From Saururus chinensis (Eukaryota; Streptophyta; Magnoliopsida; Piperales; Saururaceae): a stretch of DNA of 64,000 bases. The translations under genes and the position numbers were made by a program. This document shows positions 36,661 through 47,199 of the stretch, piece after piece. Below the pieces are notes generated by a model, which saw only the letters and a program-made list of their open reading frames with translations, was not told the DNA's origin and searched no databases. The first letter of the stretch is position 1. The number at the start of each line of letters is the position of its first letter. The stretch is from NCBI GenBank assembly GCA_035235625.1, contig CP141146.1:20206501-20270500 (forward strand), given 5' to 3'.

Positions 36661-36719
36661 CAAAAACGTAGTTAATGTTACAGAATCTGATTACATGTTA
36701 TTGTCGATGGAAAGTAATG

Positions 36720-39529
36720 TGATGCTTGGATTATTGATAGTGGTGCCTCATTTCATGCTACTTCTAGAGAAGATTTGATGCAGAATTTTGTGGCTAGGCT
36801 AGTGATTTGGGAAATGACCAAGCTTGTAAAATCATAGGCAAGGGTGACATACGTTTGTTGTTTGATGATAATGTTGTTTTTGTATTGAAAGATGTTCGTC
36901 TTGTGCCTCATTTGACAAAGAATATTATTTTTGTTGGTCAATTGGCTACCTATGGTGTTACTACTCACTTTATGAGTGACAGTTGGAAAATGAGTAAAAG
37001 TGTCATGGTAGTGGCTAAGGGGAAGAAAATTGGGACAATATATATAACATCCAGTTGTCATAAGCACTCTATTGGAGTGGCCTCTAATGCTATTGATGTG
37101 AGTTTGTGGCATTGTCGTCTTGGGCATATGTCAGAAAAGGGGATGAAGATGTTAGAAGCAAAAGGGAAGTTATCTAGTTTGAAGTGTACTAATTTGGAAT
37201 TTTGTGAGCATTGTGTAATGGGCAAGCAAGACAAAGTTTCATTTTCCAGAGCTACCCCGGAGTGTAGGACTAAGCGGCTTGATCTTGTACACACAAATGT
37301 TTGGGGACCAGCCCAAGTTCCATCCCTTGGAAATGTGTCTTACTTCATTACTTTTATTTATGATGCTTCTAGAAAGTTATGGGTTTTCTTTGCTAAGAAT
37401 AAATTTGATGTATTTTCTATCTTTGTGCAATGGAAAACACTTATTGAGAATGAGACAAGATTAAAATTAAAGTGTTTAAAGTCAGACGATGGAGGCGAGT
37501 ATTGTAATAGGGAATTCCAATCTTATTGTGATAAGCATGGCATTCACAAATTGCTAACTACTCCTAGACAGCCAAGACAGAATGGTGTTGCTGAGTAGAT
37601 GAACAAAACCATCATGGAGAAGGCATGCAGCTACATTGTGGCCTTCCGCTTTCATTCTAGAGTTATGCCATTAACACTGTAGTATATTTGATCAACATAT
37701 CTCCATGCTACCCCCTAGATGGAGGCATTCTTGAAGAGGCATGGTCAAAGAAAGAGGTGAAGATTGATCACTTACTAGTTTTTGGTTGTGCTGCTTATGT
37801 GCATGTTGATGCAGAGCACAGAGGGAAGTTGGATTCCAAGTCCAAAAAATGCTACTTTGTTGGGGGCGGAGATGCTTATGGTTATCGATTGTGGGATCCA
37901 ATCCATAAAAAGGTAATTCGGAGCATAGATGTTGTGTTTCATTAGGTAGAGCTTTATAAGCGTCATCAAGATCTACAAAAGGGGAAGATGAAACAGGTTA
38001 AATCTGAGTTTGTAGAACTTGAGGCTGAAAATCCTTCAAATAATGATAGAGCTCACATGGGGGCTGGTCACATGGGGGCCTGTGCATCTAGTCATGAATA
38101 GGTGGTTGATACTTTTTCACAGATAGTACTAGAGGTTCCAATTGTTCCCTTACAGACACCACTTGGTTGGACCAACTCTAGGCAGATTAAGAGGAAACAA
38201 ATATTTGATCCCTCTAACCCTGAGAGAACAACTAGTATGCATTCCATATTTGATCACAGTCTGAATTATTTGCTCTTGACTAAAAGTGGTGAACCAGAAA
38301 GCTTTGAGGAAGCTTGTAGGATAGACACTTTAGCTCAGTGGGAGCGTGCTATGGAGGATGAGATAGAATTATTGACCTCAAATCAGACTTGGGAGTTAGT
38401 ACCACTACCTCCCGGTAAAAATGCATTACATAACAAGTGGGTTTATAGGATGAACCAAGAAGCTGATGGGAGTAAGTGGTACAAAGCTAGACTCATTGTC
38501 AAAGGCTTTCAACAGAAGTATGGAGTGGATTATATAGAAATCTTTGCTCCTGCTATTAGAATTGCTACCATCAGAATGATATTGTCCATTGTTGTAGTTG
38601 AGGATCTTCATTTAGAGCAGTTGGATATTAAAACAACTTTCCTACATGGTGACTAGGAAGAGGAGATCTATATGCATCAACCCCAAGGTTATGTGGTAAG
38701 AGGAAAGGAGAACATAGTTTGCAGGTTGTCTAAGAGATTGTATGGCCTCAAGCAAGCTCCAAGACAGTGGTAGAGGAAATTTGATGGGTTTATGTTATTC
38801 ATTGAATTTTATCGTTGGTACTCTAATCATTGCTGCTATTATAAAAGGTTAAGAACTTCTTATTTGCTCATATTGTTATATGTGAATGACATGTTGATTG
38901 GAGGAGCAGATATTAGTGAGATTGAGAAGCTCAAGAAATAATAGTCTTCTAATTTCGCAATGAAGGATCTTGGACCATCTAGGTAGATGCTTGGTATGCG
39001 AATTTCAAGAGATAGAGAGCAGAAAGTGTTGAAATTATCCCAAGAGGAATATGTTGAAAAGATCTTGATGAAGTTCAACATGTTGGGTGCCAAACCAGTT
39101 GGTACTTCCTTGGCGACTCACTTCAGGTTTTCTAATGAGCAGTCTCCTAGCACACAAGAGGATATAACTCACATGAACATGGTTCTTTATGCATATGTTG
39201 TAGGTTCATTGATGTATGCAATCACATCTACTATACCAGATATTTCTCATGCCCTGAGTGAGGTAGCAAAGTTTATGGCAAACCCAGGTGAAAAGCATTG
39301 GAATGCAGTGAAATGGATTCTCAAATATCTAAAGGGTTCTTTGCACTTTGGTAGGAGTTCCAGGATTAACTTAGTTGGTTTTGTTGATTCAGATTATGGA
39401 GGTAATCTAGTTAATAAAAGAAGTACTTTAGGTTTTGTCTTCACATTGGGCAGTGTTGTAGTTGCTTGGCAATCACAATTGCATAAATCTGTGACAAATT
39501 CACTTGTTGCAGCAAAGTACATTGCAGTT
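36720..39529 (+). pseudogene. Tork-like Copia pol: protease, integrase, RT, RNase H
   Basis: In order: a protease relic with IDSGASFHATS near 36735; the pre-integrase and integrase domain at 36807-37598 with LWHCRLGHMSEKGMKML, FCEHCVMGKQ (zinc region) and the core with LKSDDGGEYCNREF and RQNGVAE, followed by a stop; then RT at 38102-38656 with KWVYRMNQEADG, YKARLIVKGF and LDIKTTFLHG. After stops come [16 protein letters not shown] and LLYVNDM, where the second catalytic position of YVDD is Asn. RNase H follows with FVDSDYGGNLVNKRSTLGF and SLVAAKYIAV. The frame breaks off there. Confidence 0.88.
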
Positions 39530-40024
39530 GGCAAGCATATGCTCGAGGGATTTTACCTTGTGAAGGTAAGAAGTAATGGTCATGAAGCCCTTAGAAATGG
39601 ATTGCAGCTCCTTCTTGATATGTTGGATACGGGATTTTGAGAGTGTCCCGTAAAGTGTCTCGAGGGACCGCCAAATCTCAGCGGCAGTGGCACCAGTGAT
39701 GACTTGTGTAAGAATTTCCTTGGATAGGGAGGTATAGATCCAAGCTAGGACCATCTGGTCAAGATGAAGCCATTGACGAATGGTGGTGGAAGATAAGTCA
39801 CCGTCGGGGCAAGGCATCGAGCCATCTATGAAGCCTAGTAAACCATGGCAACGAAGCACATGAAGAATATGCACCTTCCACAAGAGGTAAGTGGTCTCGA
39901 CAAGCCGCAGAGATAGCTCTTGGGAAATAGATTTGACGACCGGGAAAGGAGAAGCAATATAACCAGATTCATTTTCTGTTGAAAGGGACAGAGAAGATTG
40001 GGTGGGAGATGAAGAGGAGGTCAT
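39529..40024 (-). pseudogene. Ale-type Copia gag, N-terminal fragment
   Basis: From ATG at 40024 (minus) the frame reads MTSSSSPTQSSLSLSTENES, then LSLRLVETTYLLWKVHILHV, GLLGFIDGSMPCP, RQWLHLDQMVLAWIYTSLSK and AAEIWRSLETLYGTLSKSRI. This is the Gag capsid domain of Ale/Retrofit Copia elements (N..LW...V...L...G..GF.DG). The frame runs into the breakpoint after HKVKSLEHMLA. The copy at 55069-55491 is nearly the same. Confidence 0.85.
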
Positions 40025-40054
40025 TGCATAGAAAAAAATTTAGAAAATGGTAGA

Positions 40055-40067
40055 GGCTCCGATACCA
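40055..40067 (-). other. Primer binding site of the Ale-type Copia (unit 1)
   Basis: The minus strand reads tggtatcggagcc, which differs from the consensus initiator-Met site TGGTATCAGAGCC at one position. It abuts the LTR at 40068. Confidence 0.85.
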
Positions 40068-40295
40068 TGTGAGGAAAAATATGGCTGAATGGCTTAGGTG
40101 CCTTTGTGTATTGTTATCCTTTAAATAGAGTTTTTACATTTACATTAATTAATGGATTTAAATCCCATACAATAATTTAGTTTCTATACAAAGAAATATA
40201 TAAATCAATTTAGGATAAAAAATGAAAGCAGAATATATGAATCAATTTAGAAAAATATTCAAATTTAGAGGCCACACCAAATCACAGGTTGTCAT
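40068..40295 (-). repeat. Ale-type Copia 5' LTR, unit 1 (228 bp)
   Basis: The plus strand runs tgtgaggaaaaatatgg to caggttgtca. The copy at 55535-55760 corresponds along its whole length. It lies about 310 bp upstream of the SDR start codon. Confidence 0.8.
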
Positions 40296-40531
40296 ATAGT
40301 CTGCCTCACATTCCCAAGTATTGTCGATCGGAGAATACGTGAGGCAAAGAGATAAAATGGATAATTTTTAGACACAGGGGATAAGTAAGAGAATTTAGAC
40401 ATGAGGTTAGGGTAAACGAAAATGAGGGATAACGAAGTTTAACAGGATGCAACTCGCAATGTGAAATCAACGGTTGCTAGGTTTCTCTCCGCAGTCACTG
40501 TAAACCAGCTGCCATGTCTCATCCATTTCCG

Positions 40532-40539
40532 TATATATA
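40532..40539 (+). promoter_or_regulatory. TATA box of the SDR pseudogene
   Basis: The sequence tatatata in 'ccgtatatataccaaac' lies about 70 bp before the start codon and is conserved at 56001-56008 in the intact copy. Confidence 0.6.
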
Positions 40540-40718
40540 CCAAACTCCCTACCCTAAATGAGAGGCCAAAACTCTTCCCGTTGACATCTGCTATACACAC
40601 CGACCACATGGATGCTATGTCTACCACCTTACCTCCAACTGGAGCCACCCTCCCTTTGGCCGGCCGAGTCGCCATCATCACCGGCGCCTCCCGTGGCCTG
40701 GGTCGCGAAGTGGCTATC

Positions 40719-40919
40719 TGTTAAGGCCACCTCTTCCATTGCCACCATGGCAATCCTAGACTCCCCTCTACTTGTAATCACCACCGTCCATGTGTCACTA
40801 CACCCTCTCTCTGTGGAAATACACTCCTGTATCCCCTTCGTATTCCCCAATAAAAAATACATACATATATCTATAAACAGTTGTATTGTGAATGAAAATA
40901 TTGTCTTTGTCTCTTCTCA
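40719..40919 (+). repeat. 5' LTR of the inserted Copia (201 bp)
   Basis: It runs from tgttaaggccacctcttcc to gtctcttctca. By direct comparison with the 3' LTR I count 9 substitutions in 201 positions and no gaps. Confidence 0.95.
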
Positions 40920-40932
40920 TGGTATCAAAGCC
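40920..40932 (+). other. Primer binding site, initiator-Met type
   Basis: The sequence tggtatcaaagcc directly follows the LTR and matches TGGTATCAGAGCC at all but one position. Confidence 0.9.
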
Positions 40933-41987
40933 TTTTGCCTAACGGCTTGATCCCTCTCCATTTCCCGTTTGCCGGACTGCCGTCCAGCAAACTCTCTGGC
41001 GCCCTCCCTCAAAGACCGACGCCCATATCAAGGCCGTCCCTCTCGCCGGCCAACCTCTTTTCCCCTCTCCCCCGGTCCTGTGCTCTTTCCCGTCACCGGA
41101 CTGCCCCTTACTGTTCGGTCTCCCTTCCCGCCTGAAGCTTCCACTCGCTCTGCCAGCCGGTCTCCTGCCCCGTTCACCTCCGGCACCACCCAGCTCTGCT
41201 TCGTCACCGGCGCCCACCGTCCCGATCTAGCACTACCTTGTCCAGATCTGACCGATCCCGTGCCGCAAGTCCAGCTCTGCTCCGATCCGGTGCCACTCCG
41301 TCCCCCTCTGCTCCGATCCGGCGCCTCCTGCCCGGATCTGCTCCGCTCTCGTTTAGATCTGACTGAACCGGTGCTGCCCCGTCCAGATCTGCTTGATCCG
41401 GCGCCACCCTGTCCCGATCTGCTCCGATCCAGTGCTGTCCAGTCTTGATCCGCCCCGATCCAGCGCCGCCCAGACCACCTCTCCTCCGATCCGGCGCCCC
41501 CCCCGCCCAAATCAGCTCTGCTCCAGTCTAGATCTGCTTGATCCGGCGCCGCCCCATCCCGATCTGCTCCGATCCAGCGCTGTCCAGTCTTGATCCGCCC
41601 CTATCCGGCGCCGCCCCGACCACCTCTCCTCCGATCCGGCGCTCCCCGCCCAGATCTGCTCTGCTCCAGTCCAGATCTGCTTGATCAGGCGCCGCCCCTT
41701 CCACATCTCCTCCGATCCGGTGCCGCCCAGTCTCGATCTGCCCCGGTCCGGCGCCGCCCAATTCAGACTCGCTCCATCACCGGCACCCACCGTCCCGGCC
41801 TAGACCTCCCTTCCAGCAGGCCTCCACCATGCTGTCTTCCCCTCCACCCCTTACCACACTCGCTTGTTCTAAGACCAAATAAACACAAGCACTGCTCTTG
41901 GACCAGCTGCAGCCTCCTCTTTTTTCTTTACGGTCGCCCGGATTTGCCCTCCCCCCCCCCCCGCAAAGCCTCTCCCGATCCCCACTC
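40933..41987 (+). repeat. Long GC-rich leader of the inserted Copia with ~144-bp tandem repeats
   Basis: Between primer site and gag is about 1 kb of C-rich leader. The word gcttgatc(c/a)gg recurs at 41391, 41536 and 41679 (spacing 145 and 143), and a shorter module 'gatctgctccgatcc(g/a)g.gc' repeats many times between 41230 and 41760. Frames in all directions are open because of base composition, but I call no gene. Confidence 0.75.
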
Positions 41988-42850
41988 ATGGCCTCTCCTA
42001 ACCACTCCATGACCACGTCCGGTCTCACCCCGGGCTCCCCCTCTTCCCCACCTTCCTCTATGACCCTCGATGACCTCTTTGCTCCCGTGCCGGCAGTGGT
42101 TCGCTTCCTTAGATCTCACCTCCCTCAACTTGTCACCGTACGTTGTGACTCCAACACCTTCCTCATTTGGCGGATTCAAGTCCGTGACCTCCTTGAGGGT
42201 TACGGTGTCATGGGCTTTCTTGATGGCTCCACCCCCTACCCGGCCACTGGCGACCTTACTGCCCGCCCTACTGCCACCCAATGGCGCTGCATTGATCGCG
42301 TACTTCTTACTGCCGTCCGTGCCACCATCTCCCCGTCCTTGCTCGGCTACTTCATAGGCCTTGAGTCCGCCGCTTCCCTTTGGACCGCAGCCGAAGATCA
42401 CTTCCTCTCTACCTCCCCAGCTCACATCCTCAATGTGAAAGAACGCCTTGCTGCACACGTCCAAGGTGATGGCACTATGACCACTTATCTCGACGGTCTT
42501 AAAGCCTATGCGGATCAACTCGCCGCCGTTGGGGCTCCCATCTCGGACCTTGACCTCTTTCATAAGACCTTAAACACTCTCTCCGGCACGTACTTCGTCT
42601 TCTCCACCGCCCTCCGTGCTCGCGGTGTTACCATTCCCCTCCTAGAACTGTGGACGCTTCTCCTTGCCGAAGAAGCCACTCTCTCTCGCGCCCCTGCCGC
42701 CCCCATTGTAGGCCTCCCCCCGGCGACGGCCTTCACTGCCCTCCACTCATGGCGTCCCTCTCCTCTGCCTACCTATGGGCTACCTCCTCCCTCTCCTTAT
42801 GGCATCCCGCCTGCTCCCTTCAGCAGCCTCGCTACTGCCCCCCTGCCGGG
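41988..42850 (+). pseudogene. Copia gag of the inserted element
   Basis: The likely start is ATG 41988 (MASPNHSMTTSGLTPG). The capsid domain follows: VRFLRSHLPQLVTVRCDSNT, FLIWRIQVRDLLEGYGVMGF and LDGSTPYP, ASLWTAAEDHF, LDGLKAYADQLAAVG and LDLFHKTLNTLSGTY. The frame changes near 42800. In the other frame a glycine-rich linker leads to a zinc knuckle read as CQIGGGTNHSTKTCWE, in which the second cysteine has become glycine. Gag would form the particle. The frameshift separates it from the knuckle. Confidence 0.88.
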
Positions 42851-44640
42851 GACCCCGCCCTTGCACTTGCTGCCCCATATGGGGGAGGGGCTGCCCGGGG
42901 CCTTCTCCCCACTCCTGGTGGCCATGGGGCAACCGGCCCACGCGGTGGCTCTTCTCGTGGATGTTGGCTCTCCGGTCCTCGCAGTCGCGGTCCCCGCCCC
43001 CCTTGCCAGATTGGCGGTGGGACCAACCACTCTACCAAAACATGTTGGGAGTGCTACTCTGGCCCTGGGGGCTCGTCCTCCGGTGCTCTGGCCCTCTCCG
43101 CTGGCGCCTCCTCCTCGGCAACCCCCACGGAATGGCTCCTTGACAGTGGTGCCTCGGACCACGTGACTGCGGATCGCGGTAACCTCTCCTTCCATGTGCC
43201 TCACTCGACGTCCGACCATGTCAACGTCGGGAATGGTGCGGCCCTACGCGTCTCATCCATGGGTCACACCACCCTCCATCTTGGCCCCTCTACCCTCTCT
43301 CTTCGCAATGTGTTACATACTCCATATATCTCTCATAATCTCCTTTCCGTTCATAAACTTGCTCTTGATAATAATTGTTCACTAACCTTTGATGCCTCTC
43401 ATGTCACCATCCAGGACACTAGCTCTCGGCGCATACTCTTTCGAGGACCATGCCGACATGGTGTCTATCCGGTGTCCTCCGCCCTTACCGTGTCTCCCAC
43501 CGTCCTACTTGCTTGTGCCTCCTCCCGCCTTTGGCATCATCGGCTTGGACATCCGTCGTCTACTATGTTTAATTTAGTTGCTTCTACTTTGTTCCCTCCA
43601 ATCCAAAAAATGTCGTCCTTAGATTGTAATAGTTACCTCACTAGTAAAGCGCACAAACTCCCCTTCTCACCCTCCCCGAAATGCTCCTCACGCCCTCTTG
43701 AGCTCGTCCACTCGGATGTTTGGGGTCCCTCTCCGGTCCCCTCCTTTCTCGACTTTCGCTATTATGTGATCTTCGTCAATGACTTCTCCCGTTACACTTG
43801 GCTCTACCCCCTCAAACTCAAATCCGATGTAACCGAATGCTTCTGCCTATTCCATGCCATGGCCGAACGGACCCTCCACCACACCCTCACCACCCTCCGC
43901 AGTGACAATGGTGGTGAATACCTCAACCACCACCTCTCTTCCTACCTCTCCTCTCATGGCATCTCCCACCAAACCTCCTGCCCTCATACCCCGGAACAAA
44001 ATGGCATCGCCGAACGAAAACATCGACACATCATAGAAACTACCCTCGCCCTCCTCTCCCATGCCCACATGCCTCTCTCCTATTGGGTAGATGCTACTTG
44101 CACCGCCATCTACCTGATCAACCGCCTACCCCCTCCCTCCCTACAAAACCTCTCCCCCTACCAACACCTCTTCCACACACCCCCCGACTACTCCCACCTC
44201 AAAGCCTTCGGTTGTTGCTGCTTCCCCTGGACCCGCACCTACTCCTCCCATAAACTCTCCCCCCAAGCCATCCCATGCATCTTTCTCGGTTATTGCCCTA
44301 ACAACAAAGGATTCCGCTGCCTCGACCCCATCTCCCATCGCGTCTACACCTCCCGCCACGTTTGCTTTCGCGAAAATGAGTTCCCTTACCACGACCACCT
44401 CCCTACCCCCCACCCCCCCCCCCCCACCACACTCCCCTCCCTATTTCCATCCCTCCCTCCCCTCTCTCCATCCCTACCCCTTCCCCCCACCTGCCCTCAC
44501 CACCCCCCTCTCCCCTCCCCTTCTCCCTCTCCTTCTTCTCCCCTTCCTCTCCCCGCCCCCCTCCTCTCAACACCCCCTCCTCCCCCTCCCTCTTTTCCTC
44601 CCCTGCTCCCCCCCCCCCCCCCCAACCCCCACCTCCCCTC
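42851..44640 (+). pseudogene. Copia protease and integrase of the inserted element
   Basis: One long frame holds: the damaged zinc knuckle; the protease active site WLLDSGASDHVT; the pre-integrase segment with LWHHRLGHPSS; and the integrase core with LELVHSDVWGPSPVPS (first D), TLRSDNGGEYL (second D), and TPEQNGIAERKHRHI (catalytic E). These are followed by LINRLPPPSLQNLSPYQHL and FGCCCFPW. After YTSRHVCFRENEFPY comes a long proline-rich spacer (about 44400-44640), where the frame is lost in a run of about 16 C. Protease and integrase catalytic residues look intact. Confidence 0.9.
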
Positions 44641-46130
44641 CCCTCCCCCCTCACCCTATGATCACTCGTAGCAAAGCTGGGATCATATGTCCCCGTGTCC
44701 CTTTCTCCCTCCTCACTATCTCTCCACCTCAAACTGAACCCTCTTCCTTCAAAATTGCTTCCTCCATTCCTGAATGGTGTGCCGCTATGGATGAGGAAAT
44801 TCAAGCCCTCCGCAAACAAGGTACTTGGAGCTTAGTGGTTCCCCCGCCCTCCTCCAATGTCATTGGTTGTCGCTGGACTTATAAAGTCAAGCATGATGCC
44901 CATGGGACTATCTCTCGCTACAAGGCCCGCCTGGTTGCCAAAGGTTTCCACCAAGAAGAAGGCCTTGACTACAATGAGACCTTTAGCCCCGTGGTCAAAC
45001 CTTACACGGTTCGGATTGTTCTAAGACTCGCTGTCACCCACTCTTGGTCCATCAAGCAACTCGACGTCCCCAATGCCTTCCTTCACGGCACTATCTCTGA
45101 AGAACTCTACATGGCACAACCCCCCGGTTACCATGATGTCACTCGGCCCAACCATGTCTGTCGCCTCCACAAAGCCCTCTATGGTCTCAAACAAGCCCCT
45201 CGTGCTTGGTACCTTCGCCTTTCCACCTACCTTCTCTCCCTTGACTTCATCTCTTGTCATGCCGATACCTCCCTTTTTCTTCACACCCAAGGCTCCCACA
45301 TCACCATCCTTGTCCTATACGTCGATGACATCCTCATCACCGGTAACCATCTCCCCCACATCCACCAAGTCATTTCCCTCCACAGCTCCACCTTTGCCAT
45401 TAAAGACCTCGGCAACCTCCATCACTTCCTCGGCATTGAAGTTACTCACACCCCCAATGGCCTCTTCCTCTCCCAACCCCAATATGCCCTTGATATCCTT
45501 GCCCGTGCCTCTATGTCCCAATGTAAAGCTTCCCCGACCCCCACCACCTACAAACGCCCTCCCCCCGATCCCCATGACCCACCCTTCCCCAACCCCTCTC
45601 ATTACAAAAGCATTGTTGGCGCCTTACAATACCTCACTTCCACCCGTCCTGACCTTGCCTATGCCGTTAACTTCGTTTGCCAACACATGCACAACCCCTC
45701 CACTTCTCACTATATGGCCGTTAAAAGAATCCTTCGCTACGTCAAAGGCACCTTCACTCATGGGCTCCTCCTTCGACCCGGCAATCCTGCTCTATGTGCC
45801 TTCTCTGACTCCGATTGGGCAGGTGACCCCATTGATCGCAGGTCCATTTCTGGTTACTGCCTCTACCTCGGTCCCAACCCCATTCTTTGGAAGTCCAAGA
45901 AGCAAGACACAGTGGCCCACTCCTCCACCGAAGCAGAGTATCGGACTCTCTCTAGCACAACCACTGAGATCACGTGGGCCCGCATGGTCCTCACCTTCCT
46001 TGGAGTATCCCTCCCCTCCACCCCCACCTTATGGTGTGACAACAAATCCTCCATCTCCCTCTCGGCAAACCCGGTGTTCCATGCCCGAACCAAGCACATC
46101 GAACTTGATCATCACTACGTTCAGGAGTAG
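44641..46130 (+). pseudogene. Copia reverse transcriptase and RNase H of the inserted element
   Basis: The frame after the poly-C run reads MITRSKAGI, then [87 protein letters not shown] and LVLYVDDILITG (catalytic YVDD intact). RNase H follows with FSDSDWAGDPIDRRSISGYC and AHSSTEAEYRTLS, then LWCDNKSSISLS and ARTKHIELDHHYVQE. It ends at a TAG (46128-46130) where the family usually continues. A second TAA follows, and then the usual end ADFLTKPLSIERFQQLRSKL is still readable. Only the last part is lost, so RT activity is conceivable. Confidence 0.92.
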
Positions 46131-46261
46131 GTTTTAGCCGACAAGCTTGATGTCTAACATACTCCCTCCGCTCAACAGGTGGCTGACTTTCTCACCAAGC
46201 CTCTCTCCATCGAGCGGTTTCAGCAGTTACGCTCCAAACTCATGGTTCTACCTCCACCATG

Positions 46262-46275
46262 AGTTTGTCGGGGGC
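46262..46275 (+). other. Polypurine tract of the inserted Copia
   Basis: The sequence 'agtttgtcgggggc' directly precedes the 3' LTR start at 46276, as expected for plus-strand priming in Copia elements. Confidence 0.7.
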
Positions 46276-46476
46276 TGTTAAGGCCACCTCCTCCATTGCC
46301 ACCATGGCAATCCTGGACTCCCCTCTACTTGTAATCACCACCGTCCATGTGTCACTACACCCTCTCTCTGTGGAAATACACTCCTATATCCCCTATGTAT
46401 TCCCCAATGGAAAATACATACATGTATCTATAAACAGTTGTATTGTGAATGAAAATACTGTCTTTGTCTCTTCTCA
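46276..46476 (+). repeat. 3' LTR of the inserted Copia (201 bp)
   Basis: It has the same length and ends as 40719-40919, with 9 substitutions by my count. It is followed directly by the duplicated ctatc and the continuation of the SDR gene. Confidence 0.95.
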
Positions 46477-47199
46477 CTATCCACCTCACCAGCCTTGGCG
46501 CAAACATCGTCATCAACTACACTTTCGCATCCTCGGTCGCCGCCGCCGCCGAATTAGCCACCCAGATCAATTATTCCCAACCTCCGCTGCGTGCCACCAC
46601 CTTCCAAGCCAATGTCTCCGAGGCGGAAGGTGTTCGGGCCCTCTTTCACCACGCAGAGAAGGCCTTCGGCTCCAACATTCACATCCTTGTGAACTGTGCC
46701 GGAGTCCTGGACTCCAAATACCTGACCGTGGCATCAACTGAAGAAGAGGACTGGGACAAGACCTTCGCCATCAACGCGAAGGGCTCGTTCTTGTGCTGCC
46801 ACAAGGCTGCAAATCGGATCATCCGTGGCGGGGGTGGCCGGATCATCATGTTCACATCATCACAAGTGGGCGGGCTGAGCCCCGGGTTTGATGCCTAAGC
46901 GGCGTCAAAGGCCGCTGTGGAGACGATGGTGAGGATACTGGCCAAGGAACTGAAGGGAACCCAGATCACAGCCAAGTGCGTGGCGTCCGGCCTGATCGCA
47001 ACGGAGATGTTCTTTGCTGGGAAGTCTGAGGAACAGGTGCAAAGGATCGTCGATCAGTGCCCGCTGGGGCGGCTGGGGGAGACAGGGGACGTCGCGCCGG
47101 TTGTCGGGTTTCTGGCCGGAGACTCGTCGGAATGGGTTAACGGGCAGACGATTCGCGTCAATGGTGGGTACGTCTGAGAAAATTGGGCAGATTCCGGTG

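Larger units (their letters stand above)
35355..39529 (+). mobile_element. Decayed Tork-like Ty1/Copia element, truncated at 3' end
   Basis: A probable 5' LTR (35355-35853) is followed by an initiator-Met primer site and then gag, protease, integrase, reverse transcriptase and RNase H in Copia order on the plus strand. There are many stop codons and frameshifts. The element stops abruptly inside RNase H at about 39529, where unrelated duplicated sequence begins. No 3' LTR is present. The Gag start MADDIKFKIEKFNGQNYRFW and [13 protein letters not shown] RT are typical of the Tork/Tnt1 side of Copia. Confidence 0.85.
39529..40295 (-). mobile_element. 5' end of an Ale-type Copia, left copy (unit 1), truncated
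   Basis: A minus-strand gag N-terminal part (39529-40024) and its 5' LTR (40068-40295, 228 bp) are present. It matches 54998-55760 closely over its whole length, including the flanking sequence towards the SDR gene. Everything downstream of the gag middle has been lost at the junction with the Tork-like element. It is one end of a tandem segmental duplication. Confidence 0.85.
40714..46481 (+). mobile_element. Ale/Retrofit-type Ty1/Copia element inserted in the SDR gene
   Basis: The body 40719-46476 (5758 bp) lies between perfect 5-bp duplications ctatc (40714-40718 and 46477-46481). It has two 201-bp LTRs, an initiator-Met primer site, gag and pol in Copia order, and a polypurine tract before the 3' LTR. 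Gag-pol is GC-rich compared with its surroundings. Frameshifts occur near 42800 and in the poly-C spacer near 44610-44625, and two stops lie near the end of pol. All domains are otherwise readable, so this is the youngest and best preserved retrotransposon in the window. Confidence 0.95.
40608..47177 (+). pseudogene. SDR pseudogene, split by a Copia insertion
   Basis: The first 37 codons (40608-40718) start MDAMSTTLPPTGATLPLAGR and include the cofactor motif TGASRGLG. A Copia element (40719-46476) with its duplicated ctatc follows. The reading then resumes at 46482 with HLTSLGANIVINYTFASS and runs to a stop at 47177. The intact duplicate is at 56077-56874. Besides the insertion there is an in-frame TAA at 46896-46898, exactly at the codon for the catalytic tyrosine of the YxxxK motif (GFDA-stop-AASK here, GFGAYAASK in the intact copy). 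Changes such as VASGLIATEM for VAPGPIATEM add further damage. The original enzyme was an NADPH-dependent carbonyl/aldehyde reductase-like protein. This copy is doubly dead. Confidence 0.93.

Noticed and set aside
41028..41790. Long minus-strand and plus-strand frames rich in Gly/Ser/Arg or Pro in the Copia leader
   Set aside because: Produced by the GC-rich tandem repeats, open in many frames at once, and located between primer site and gag of a Copia element.
41928..42563. 211-codon minus-strand frame opposite Copia gag
   Set aside because: It lies antisense to a clear Gag domain and has no recognisable motif. It is a shadow of the GC-rich coding strand.
45073..46137. 354-codon plus-strand Ser/Pro/Thr-rich frame overlapping RT
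   Set aside because: It runs in another frame over the verified RT/RNase H reading, and its composition reflects third-position C bias.
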